From the NCBI GenBank assembly GCA_021739805.1, contig JAIPBB010000036.1, forward strand, positions 1 to 22,014: a stretch of DNA of 22,014 nt. Direction: 5' to 3'. The stretch is from Saprospiraceae bacterium. Its GTDB lineage: Bacteria > Bacteroidota > Bacteroidia > Bacteroidales > JAIPBB01. Below, one piece after another: positions 15,850-22,014 of this stretch (the first letter of the stretch is position 1; the number at the start of each line of letters is the position of its first letter). A model generated the notes under the pieces. It searched no databases, had not been told where the DNA came from, and worked only from the letters and a program-made list of their open reading frames with translations. The translations under genes were made by a program, and so were the position numbers.

Positions 15850-16257
15850 CTAAATATATTTTTTCACAGTTGTTAATAAGACATTTATCTTTATAGGCTT
15901 AGTGATTAAATCATCACAACCGGCTTGTAGAACTTTTCCTTTTTCATTTGACATAACATAAGCAGTTTGAGCGATTATTGGCAAGTCGGGTCTAAACTCC
16001 TTTATTTGCTGTGTGGCCTGATATCCATCTAGTTCAGGTAATCGAATATCCATTAATACAAGACTTATTTCAGGATGATTTCGGCACATTTCAACAGCTT
16101 CAAGTCCATCTTGAGCCCACAACATATCAACTTTAGTTTTGCTTAAAGCAGCAGAAATAAACATATGATTGGCTTCGACATCTTCCACAATAAGAATTAG
16201 TTTGCCACTCCAGTTAAATTTATTATCCCAATCAAAAAATTTATCATTTGAACTCAT
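15850..16257 (-). CDS. stand-alone response regulator receiver protein (paralogue of 4237-4686)
   Basis: This is a single receiver domain of 135 residues with a short aromatic N-terminal extension (FFDWDNKFNWSGK). All conserved phosphorylation residues are present: E25-D26 in ILIVEDVE, phospho-acceptor D70 in LVLMDIRLP, T98 in IIAQTAY and K120 in ITKP. No output domain and no adjacent histidine kinase are present. It is clearly related to the regulator at 4237-4686, with shared VExNHMxI, SKTK/RKTK, LWAxDG and FRPDLPIIAQTAYV stretches. Terminators on both sides (15793-15824 downstream, 16337-16366 upstream for floA) show that it is a separate single-gene transcript. It probably acts in a phosphorelay or by protein-protein contact. 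Confidence 0.9.
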   Translation of the reverse strand: MSSNDKFFDWDNKFNWSGKLILIVEDVEANHMFISAALSKTKVDMLWAQDGLEAVEMCRNHPEISLVLMDIRLPELDGYQATQQIKEFRPDLPIIAQTAYVMSNEKGKVLQAGCDDLITKPIKINVLLTTVKKYI

Positions 16258-16271
16258 AATGAAATATTTTT

Positions 16272-16297
16272 AGTAAAAATACGCAGTAAAAATACGA
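16272..16297. repeat. 13-base tandem duplication upstream of the response regulator
   Basis: AGTAAAAATACG occurs twice in tandem (16272-16283 and 16285-16296) with one base between, in the leader just before the start at 16257. It could be a paired binding site for a regulator or a simple slippage product. Confidence 0.6.
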
Positions 16298-16307
16298 CCT
16301 GAAAAAA

Positions 16308-16315
16308 CAAAAGTA
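16308..16315 (-). promoter_or_regulatory. possible -7 promoter element for the response regulator
   Basis: Read leftward, TACTTTTG fits TAnnTTTG, about 50 bases before the ATG at 16257 and just after the floA terminator. No TTTG -33 element is found at the right distance. Confidence 0.35.
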
Positions 16316-16336
16316 AACTCTTTAAGGTTTTTTTTT

Positions 16337-16366
16337 ATAAAAAATGCCCTGCAAAGAGCAAGGCAT
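16337..16366 (-). terminator. rho-independent terminator of the nfeD-floA operon
   Basis: Read leftward, a 9-base stem ATGCCTTGC facing GCAGGGCAT (one wobble) with a 5-base loop is followed by a run of T. It starts 27 bases after the floA stop codon. Confidence 0.8.
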
Positions 16367-16393
16367 AGAATTAATTAATAAATTACTATAAGT

Positions 16394-17431
16394 TTATTTG
16401 TCTTTTTTGTCGGCATTCTTAGCTGCACTTGCTTTAGACGGAACAATTGACTTACGCATTGCTGTATCAGCCTGAATATTATCAAATTTATAATAATCCA
16501 TAATACCAAGATTTCCATTTCTGAAGGCTTCTGCAATAGCCATAGGAATTTGAGCTTCAGCTTCAATAACTTTTGCTCTTGCTTCCTGAGCTTTTGCAAT
16601 CATTTCCTGCTCAGTAGCTACAGCCATAGCTCTTCTTTCCTCTGCTCTTGCCTGTGCAATATTTTTATCGGCATTTGCCTGATCGATTTGAAGTTCGGCA
16701 CCAATATTTTTTCCAACATCAATATCAGCAATATCAATTGAGAGTATTTCAAATGCAGTTCCTGAATCCAGTCCTTTAGCCAAAACTAGTTTTGAAATTA
16801 AATCAGGATTCTCAAGAACTTTTTTGTGTGAATCAGCAGAGCCAATTGAAGTAACGATACCTTCACCAACTCTAGCTAAAATAGTTTCCTCTCCTGCTCC
16901 ACCAACTAATTGTTTAATATTTGCACGAACTGTAACTCGGGCTTTTGCAATTAACTGAATACCATCTTTAGCAACAGCAGCTACAGGAGGTGTATTAATT
17001 ACCTTTGGATTAACCGACATTTGAACTGCTTCAAATACTTCTCTACCTGCAAGGTCAATTGCTGTTGCAGTTTTAAAGTCAAGCATAATATTTGCTTTAT
17101 CAGCAGAAATCAAAGCATTTACGACACTTTGAACTCTTCCACCTGCCAGATAATGAGCTTCCAGTTCATCTCTCGTTAGTTTTAATCCGGCTTTTGAAGA
17201 AGTAATCATGCTATTAACAATAACACTTGGTGGAACTTTTCTCCACCTCATTAAAATTAACTGAAGTAATGATATTCTAACACCTGATAATAAAGCTGTG
17301 AACCATAATCCTACAGGGATTAGGTAAAACAACAACCATAAAATAAATATGGCTCCAACACCGATACCTACTAATCCTCCTAAAGGAATAGTATCAGCTA
17401 AAATAATGGAATTGATTAAGTTTAAATTCAT
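16394..17431 (-). CDS. floA: flotillin-like protein FloA
   Basis: This 345-residue protein is a bacterial flotillin, a scaffold that organises functional membrane microdomains. A hydrophobic N-terminal part (about 12-55, [20 protein letters not shown]) inserts in the membrane. It is followed by the highly conserved [17 protein letters not shown] and [16 protein letters not shown] stretches and the SPFH-like region (to about 230). The C-terminal coiled region is rich in Ala, Glu and Gln ([20 protein letters not shown]), and a tail [21 protein letters not shown] matches the family. The length is as expected. The gene lies 42 bases after nfeD on the same strand and is followed by a terminator, so the two form an operon, the arrangement known for yqfA and its NfeD partner in Bacillus subtilis. 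Confidence 0.95.
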   Translation of the reverse strand: MNLNLINSIILADTIPLGGLVGIGVGAIFILWLLFYLIPVGLWFTALLSGVRISLLQLILMRWRKVPPSVIVNSMITSSKAGLKLTRDELEAHYLAGGRVQSVVNALISADKANIMLDFKTATAIDLAGREVFEAVQMSVNPKVINTPPVAAVAKDGIQLIAKARVTVRANIKQLVGGAGEETILARVGEGIVTSIGSADSHKKVLENPDLISKLVLAKGLDSGTAFEILSIDIADIDVGKNIGAELQIDQANADKNIAQARAEERRAMAVATEQEMIAKAQEARAKVIEAEAQIPMAIAEAFRNGNLGIMDYYKFDNIQADTAMRKSIVPSKASAAKNADKKDK

Positions 17432-17473
17432 TTTGTATAATTATTTAGTTTATAAAATTTTGATATTCTTTTA

Positions 17474-17953
17474 TTAATCTTCTTCTATGTTTATAGGTTT
17501 TACCCAAACTTTGCTTGCTTCAATTTTAATAACTTCAACTTCTGTATTCTCATCAACAAAAAGATTAAAAGTATGAACTTCATACAATTCATCATTAATT
17601 CTTGCTTTACCTGAAGGTGCAAGTCTTGCAATAGCAATCCCTTTATCACCAACCTTAATTATTTTTGAATCAATTAAATTAACCTGGCTTTTGATTTCTG
17701 ATTTTAGCGATAGTTTTTTCCATGTGTTCGCCCTAATGGACAGGTAAATAGCTATAGCTGATAAAAACACAGTTGAAGCAACAGTAATATGCCCTGCTGT
17801 ATTTCCAAAAGTGACATAGGTTTCGTAAATACCAAATATAACACATCCAAAACCTAAAACACCTACAATACCTGTTCCCGGAATAACTAATATTTCAAGT
17901 ACTAACAATAATAATCCAATTATTATTACAACTGCAATTATCGACCAGGTCAT
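17474..17953 (-). CDS. NfeD family membrane protein (short form)
   Basis: This 159-residue protein is a short NfeD, lacking the N-terminal ClpP-like protease domain of long forms. The first 80 or so residues contain hydrophobic helices (SIIAVVIIIGLLLLVLEILV, IVGVLGFGCVIFGIY, ITVASTVFLSAIAIYLSI) with the family's LEILVIPGTGIVGVLG motif. The C-terminal part (about 95-159, VGDKGIAIARLAPSGKARI to KVWVKPI) is the NfeD OB-fold domain. NfeD proteins are regularly encoded next to flotillins and are thought to act with them in membrane microdomains; here floA follows directly. A -7 promoter element lies just upstream, and the ATG at 17953 fits it. Confidence 0.92.
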   Translation of the reverse strand: MTWSIIAVVIIIGLLLLVLEILVIPGTGIVGVLGFGCVIFGIYETYVTFGNTAGHITVASTVFLSAIAIYLSIRANTWKKLSLKSEIKSQVNLIDSKIIKVGDKGIAIARLAPSGKARINDELYEVHTFNLFVDENTEVEVIKIEASKVWVKPINIEED

Positions 17954-17980
17954 ATATTTTCTTATTTAATGAGAATGCTA

Positions 17981-17988
17981 CAAATATA
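17981..17988 (-). promoter_or_regulatory. -7 promoter element of the nfeD-floA operon
   Basis: Read leftward, TATATTTG matches TAnnTTTG, 28 bases before the ATG at 17953. The -33 position has TTTA rather than TTTG. Confidence 0.45.
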
Positions 17989-18214
17989 AATAAATATTAG
18001 GAATTTGGTAAATAAAAAATAAAAGAATTTTCTTGCTAAAATTTATTTTGAAATGATAAGAGATTATAAGCAAATTATACTATTTGTTTCATATTGAAAT
18101 AATCTCATACAATTACAGTATATGTCAGTTTTTCTCTAAGCAATTCCGAAATCATTTTTTCAGCTTAATTGCATGGCCGGATTTACCAATGCAATAGTTA
18201 TATTTTTTTTATAA

Positions 18215-18251
18215 TTTGACATTTTTAATATCAGAATATAATGTAAATTTG
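18215..18251 (+). promoter_or_regulatory. promoter region of the P-type ATPase gene
   Basis: TAAATTTG (18244-18251) fits the Bacteroidota -7 element, and TTTG (18215-18218) lies upstream but with a 25-base spacer, longer than usual. The same stretch also reads TTGACA, 15 bases, TATAAT (18216-18242), resembling a sigma-70 promoter with a short spacer. Either reading places the transcript start after 18250 and so supports translation from the ATG at 18273. Confidence 0.45.
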
Positions 18252-18272
18252 TATCTTAATTTTAGAATTGAA

Positions 18273-21023
18273 ATGACATATAATAATTCCAAACCTGAAC
18301 AATGGCATGCAACTGAATATAATAAAGTTCTTGAAGATTTAGGAAGTTCGATAAATGGGTTAAAATCTGATGAAGCTGAAATTCGACTTGCCAAGTTTGG
18401 TGAAAACCGTATTAAAAGAAAGTCCAGTAATAGCCCATTAAAAATTTTGTTTGACCAAATTAACAACCCATTAATATGGGTGCTTATTGGTGCAAGTATT
18501 TTAGCTGTTTTACTTGGTAAAATCACAGATGGACTTGTTGTTCTTGCAGTTGTTATAATTAATACGATAATTGGCTTCATCCAGGAGTTTAAGGCAGGGA
18601 AAGCTATTGAGGCTCTAAGTGAAATGGTACCTCAAAATGCAATTGTAATTCGCGATGGTAAAAAAAATATAGTTCCTGTTACTGAAGTTGTTCCCGGTGA
18701 TATTGTTATTCTTGAATCAGGCGATCGTGTACCGGCAGATATGCGGGTTATTATGCAAAAAAATCTTCAGGTTGAAGAAGCAGCATTAACAGGTGAGTCG
18801 CTACCTGTCCAAAAAACGGCTAAAGCTGTTGAACTTGATGCTCCTTTAGGAGACAGGACTAATATGGTTTTTGGAGGAACACTTGTAACAACAGGTACTG
18901 CCACGGCAGTTGTTACAGGCACGGGTGCAAATACAGAACTTGGTCGGATTTCCGACATGCTGGAGGAAGCAATTGACTTGCAAACTCCACTTGGTCATAA
19001 GCTTGCTCTTGTTGGGAAATATCTTACAATCGGCATTATCGTTGTAACTCTCATAATTCTGGTTATTGGCACTTTACGTGCAACTGAAAATGGAATCCCA
19101 ATTATTCTGGCATTAAAAGAAGCATTGATATTTGGTATAGCAATAGCGGTTGGTGCTATACCTGAAGGATTACCTGCAGTTGTAACAATAGCTCTTGCAA
19201 TAGGTGTACAACGCATGGCTAAGCGAAATGCAATTATCAGGAAACTTCCTGCCGTTGAAACCCTTGGAAGCACAACAGTAATTTGTTCAGATAAAACAGG
19301 CACTCTTACCCGTAATGAAATGACCGTTACAAAACTATGGACACCTGACATTTCGATACAAGTAACAGGTACAGGTTACTTTCCTGAGGGTGAGTTCAGG
19401 GTAAACAATAAAAAAATTGACAAATTGGATTTAAATATTCAATCTCTATTAACAAATGCTGTTCTGTGTAACGATTCTGAAATAAATCATACCAATAACA
19501 ATTGGGATATAACCGGCGACCCTACTGAGGGCGCTTTGGTAGTTGCTTCTGTGAAAGCCGGGTTAAATTACCAGGATTTACGAAAAGAGTTTCTCAGAAT
19601 TGATGTGTCACCTTTTGAATCGGAAAAACAATATATGGCAACTCTTAACAGTAATGGTTTAAATAATAAAATCATTCTGAAGGGTGCTCCCGAAGTTATT
19701 CTAAACCGTTGCAATAGTAAATTCGGAAAACTAAACGACAACACTCAGCTTATAATCGATGAGATTGAAAGGATGGGAAATAGAGGAATGCGTGTTCTTG
19801 CTATTGCTCAAAAGGATGTGAAAACAAACTTAACGAATTTGACTACAGGCGAATTGGAATCAGGGTTTTCATTAGTAGGTTTAATTGGTATGATAGATCC
19901 ACCACGAGCTGAAGCAATTGCCGCCATTAAAGCTTGTCATTCTGCCGGCATCGTGGTGAAAATGATTACAGGAGACCATAAAGCTACTGCACGTTCCATT
20001 GCAATTGAACTTGGTCTTTCTGATAATGGGGATGTTATTTCGGGTGCTGAATTATCAAAAATGGATGACAACACTCTTATAAAAGCCTTACGCGAAATAA
20101 ATATTTTTGCCCGTGTTGCTCCCGAGCATAAACTTCGTTTAGTGAAAGCTCTTCAAAGTGATGGTCATATTGTTGCCATGACCGGCGATGGTGTAAATGA
20201 CGCTCCATCCTTAAGACAAGCAAACATAGGTGTAGCTATGGGCATAACAGGAACATCAGTATCTAGGGAATCGGCTGATATTATTCTTACCGATGATAAT
20301 TTCTCAAGTATTAGTGCCGCTGTTGAAGAAGGCAGGCGAGTTTACGACAACTTGATAAAATCTCTTGCATTTTTACTGCCAACCAACTTGAGCCTTGCAT
20401 TTATATTAATGTATGCGATAATGTTTTTTCCGCTCAACTTGCTCACCAAGGAATTCCTTTTGCCTATGCTTCCAGCACAACTTCTCTGGATAAATCTTGT
20501 TGCTGCTGTTGCCCTTGCACTTCCCTTAGCCTTCGAAGCAACTGAACCGGATATTATGCAACGACCACCAAGAAAAAGCAATAGCCTATTTAGTAGCTTT
20601 GTGGTTTTCCGTATTATTTTTGTTTCTCTTTTATTAACAGCAGGAACAATTCTACTTTTTAACTGGGAGTATTCTAACTTAATAATGGATGGAATAAAAG
20701 CATCAGAAGCATTGCCAAAATCACAAACCATAGCAGTTACTTATGTAATAATGTTCCAAATATTTTATCTTTTAAATTGCCGATCACTTGGTGAAACAAT
20801 ATTTAAGATAGGAGTTTTCAGCAATAAGACTATTTTTGTCGGAATAGGTGTTGTATTGTTCTTTCAGGCAATATTTATTTATAACCCGTTCATGCAGAAT
20901 GTATTTGGTACAGTCTCCCTCAATCTTAGAGAAATAATCCTTTCGGTGGCTACCGGTTTTATTATCTTTCCTTTAATTGGATTGGAAAAACGCATTCGTA
21001 TTTGGTATAACAAGAAATTGTAA
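18273..21023 (+). CDS. type II-like cation-transporting P-type ATPase, ion unknown
   Basis: This 916-residue ion pump resembles SERCA/PacL-type P-type ATPases. I chose the ATG at 18273 over an in-frame TTG at 18216 because the latter overlaps the promoter and adds 19 residues ahead of the usual N-terminus. Landmarks in order are LTGES (actuator loop), PEGLP in TM4 (E298), DKTGTLT with phospho-acceptor D340, a nucleotide-binding domain, [10 protein letters not shown] and [10 protein letters not shown] (hinge), then six C-terminal helices. Aligned by eye with SERCA, Glu309 and Asn796 are kept (E298, N741), as is Asn768 (N705). Glu771 is Leu708, and Thr799 and Asp800 are Ala744 and Ala745. A conventional two-Ca2+ pump is therefore unlikely, and Ca2+ transport of any kind cannot be assumed. 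The next gene is convergent, 36 bases away, with no clear terminator between. Confidence 0.9.
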   Translation: MTYNNSKPEQWHATEYNKVLEDLGSSINGLKSDEAEIRLAKFGENRIKRKSSNSPLKILFDQINNPLIWVLIGASILAVLLGKITDGLVVLAVVIINTIIGFIQEFKAGKAIEALSEMVPQNAIVIRDGKKNIVPVTEVVPGDIVILESGDRVPADMRVIMQKNLQVEEAALTGESLPVQKTAKAVELDAPLGDRTNMVFGGTLVTTGTATAVVTGTGANTELGRISDMLEEAIDLQTPLGHKLALVGKYLTIGIIVVTLIILVIGTLRATENGIPIILALKEALIFGIAIAVGAIPEGLPAVVTIALAIGVQRMAKRNAIIRKLPAVETLGSTTVICSDKTGTLTRNEMTVTKLWTPDISIQVTGTGYFPEGEFRVNNKKIDKLDLNIQSLLTNAVLCNDSEINHTNNNWDITGDPTEGALVVASVKAGLNYQDLRKEFLRIDVSPFESEKQYMATLNSNGLNNKIILKGAPEVILNRCNSKFGKLNDNTQLIIDEIERMGNRGMRVLAIAQKDVKTNLTNLTTGELESGFSLVGLIGMIDPPRAEAIAAIKACHSAGIVVKMITGDHKATARSIAIELGLSDNGDVISGAELSKMDDNTLIKALREINIFARVAPEHKLRLVKALQSDGHIVAMTGDGVNDAPSLRQANIGVAMGITGTSVSRESADIILTDDNFSSISAAVEEGRRVYDNLIKSLAFLLPTNLSLAFILMYAIMFFPLNLLTKEFLLPMLPAQLLWINLVAAVALALPLAFEATEPDIMQRPPRKSNSLFSSFVVFRIIFVSLLLTAGTILLFNWEYSNLIMDGIKASEALPKSQTIAVTYVIMFQIFYLLNCRSLGETIFKIGVFSNKTIFVGIGVVLFFQAIFIYNPFMQNVFGTVSLNLREIILSVATGFIIFPLIGLEKRIRIWYNKKL

Positions 21024-21059
21024 TAATTTAATTAAGTCAGCTTCCTGTTAAATTGTTAC

Positions 21060-21857
21060 CTATTTCTTATAATACTTATTAGCCTGCGGCAAAAACTTTT
21101 TCATTTCAGCAATTCGATTTGCATCGCTTGGGTGAGTACTAAGAAATTCGGGTTGTGCAGCTCCTCCTTTTGATGCCATTCTTTCCCAAAAACTAATGCA
21201 ATTAGCAGGATCGTATCCTCCCATTGCCATAAATACCATTCCTAATTTATCAGCTTCGTATTCATGTTTTCTTGAATAAGCTAATGTTCCAAGTGTTGAA
21301 CCAACACCATAGGCAGCCATAAATATGTTTTTTGTTTCCTCCGGCTTCTCCTGCATGGCAACTTGTAGTGAAACTCCGCCAAGAACTATCGCCAATTGCT
21401 GTGTCATTCTTTCATTACCATGTTTTGCAACTGCATGAGCCATTTCATGACCCATAACAACAGCAATTCCGTTTGCATCTTTTGTGAAAGGTAATATTCC
21501 TGAATAAAACACTATTTTTCCTCCCGGCATACACCATGCGTTCACAGAATTATTATTCACAAGGTTAAACTCCCAATTAAAGTTTTTAATTCGTTTTTGT
21601 TGCCCTTTTGATTTTAAAAATGAAGTGATAGCAGTTGATATTTTATTACCAACATCTTTAACCATTGCAGTATTCGCATTAGATGCAGGCATTGCAGGAT
21701 TTTCAGATAAAAAACCTTTATAACTGCTCGCACTTAAACTCATCATATAAATATCAGGAAGCATTTTAAACTGGCTCCTGTTTGTTATCGGGACACGTGA
21801 GCATGACACTAACAATGTAATAATTAGAATGATTACAGAAATTTTTCCTTTTGTCAT
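21060..21857 (-). CDS. M48 family metallopeptidase, lipoprotein
   Basis: This is a 265-residue predicted periplasmic zinc peptidase anchored by lipid. The N-terminus is a lipoprotein signal with the lipobox LLVSC (Cys19), followed by SRVPITNRSQFKML, a stretch typical of M48 lipoproteins related to LoiP/YcaL. The zinc site is complete: HEMAH at 137-141 and the third ligand E201 in EYEADKLG, plus the conserved NAWCMPGGKIVFYSGI strand (106-121) and STHPSDANRI (241-250). Relatives take part in quality control of outer-membrane and periplasmic proteins; substrates here are unknown. The ATG at 21857 gives the best signal peptide. No promoter signature was recognised upstream. Confidence 0.92.
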   Translation of the reverse strand: MTKGKISVIILIITLLVSCSRVPITNRSQFKMLPDIYMMSLSASSYKGFLSENPAMPASNANTAMVKDVGNKISTAITSFLKSKGQQKRIKNFNWEFNLVNNNSVNAWCMPGGKIVFYSGILPFTKDANGIAVVMGHEMAHAVAKHGNERMTQQLAIVLGGVSLQVAMQEKPEETKNIFMAAYGVGSTLGTLAYSRKHEYEADKLGMVFMAMGGYDPANCISFWERMASKGGAAQPEFLSTHPSDANRIAEMKKFLPQANKYYKK

Positions 21858-21888
21858 ATTTCAATTTTTAATTATTTATTTAACTTTC

Positions 21889-21912
21889 GCAAGCTCTACT
21901 TACCCAGCTTGC
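21889..21912 (-). terminator. possible hairpin at the end of the partial gene
   Basis: Arms GCAAGCT (21889-21895) and AGCTTGC (21906-21912) are perfectly complementary around a 10-base loop and span the stop codon of the gene at the right edge. The sequence after it is only moderately T-rich, so the terminator call is weak. Confidence 0.35.
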
Positions 21913-22014
21913 CGTAGGGTTGTATAATTGAACAATTTTTCAAGTCTCTCATTTTCAGTGATTAATTTTTCCATTAACAATTCAGTATCAATTTCCAGTA
22001 AATCTGCTAAATCC
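21900..22014 (-). CDS. 3' end of an unidentified gene
   Basis: On the minus strand a frame is open from the window edge to a TAA at 21900-21902, giving the last 37 residues of a protein: DLADLLEIDTELLMEKL, then ITENERLEKLFNYTTLRQAG. The Leu/Glu-rich pattern suggests an amphipathic or coiled-coil end. It is too short for family assignment, and the start lies beyond the window. It runs in the same direction as the peptidase gene, which begins 42 bases further on. Confidence 0.5.
   Translation of the reverse strand, partial: DLADLLEIDTELLMEKLITENERLEKLFNYTTLRQAG

Larger units (their letters stand above)
17954..18272. other. divergent intergenic region, 319 bases
   Basis: This AT-rich spacer lies between the leftward nfeD-floA operon and the rightward P-type ATPase gene. 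It contains the promoter elements listed separately at 17981-17988 and 18215-18251. I see no gene, tRNA or clear hairpin in the middle part (about 18000-18200). Confidence 0.6.

Noticed and set aside
18216..18272. TTG start at 18216 for the P-type ATPase
   Set aside because: The first codons overlap promoter-like elements (TTTG/TTGACA and TATAAT/TAAATTTG), and the ATG at 18273 gives the usual N-terminus.
18767..20731. Antisense open frames opposite the ATPase gene (for example 18767-18958, 18995-19351, 20342-20731)
   Set aside because: They lie wholly within a strongly conserved gene, have unusual composition and show no recognisable domain; they are shadows of its codon pattern.
14226..22014. 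A defence island, prophage or integrative element in the right half
   Set aside because: The genes are ordinary housekeeping or transport families with normal spacing; no integrase, transposase, tRNA junction or toxin-antitoxin pair was found.

Overview
The window comes from an AT-rich member of the Bacteroidota, probably class Bacteroidia. The evidence is several proteins ending in type IX secretion system (T9SS) type A sorting domains, a DUF4831 lipoprotein, Bacteroidota-type promoters (TTTG-like -33 and TAnnTTTG -7 elements) and little Shine-Dalgarno signal. No rRNA, tRNA, CRISPR array, transposase or phage gene was seen.

Left part (1-6632): the 3' part of a repeat-rich T9SS cargo gene; a leftward pair of a sodium:solute symporter and a DUF4831 lipoprotein; a stand-alone response regulator; then a rightward pair of a predicted outer-membrane barrel and a cation diffusion facilitator with an HD-HD metal site. 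Two leftward promoters (4095-4126 and 4756-4786) are well formed.

Centre (6633-14225): a cluster of T9SS surface proteins and the most unusual part of the window. It holds a 1399-aa modular protein (PKD-like, lectin-like, Ig-like, beta-helix, sorting domain), a 399-aa protein (A), an orphan sorting-domain fragment and a second 399-aa-type gene (B). The order of sorting domains (type 1, type 2, type 1, type 2) suggests that a two-gene module was duplicated in tandem and that most of the second large gene was then lost. Gene A carries 14 consecutive G at the start of its lectin-like domain and a heptanucleotide tandem repeat in its signal peptide. Gene B carries an interrupted G tract (5 G, A, 8 G) at the same codon position, is one base shorter there, and is frameshifted exactly at that point. 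This looks like a pair of phase-variable (contingency) surface-protein genes, although sequencing or assembly error at the G tracts must be excluded. REP-like elements lie in the coding sequence, and strong hairpins follow each gene of the cluster.

Right part (14226-22014): a leftward MATE transporter; a second stand-alone response regulator that is a paralogue of the first and has a clear terminator; a leftward nfeD-floA membrane-microdomain operon with its terminator; a rightward type II-like P-type ATPase whose SERCA-type ion ligands are mostly replaced; a leftward M48 metallopeptidase lipoprotein; and the 3' end of an unidentified leftward gene.
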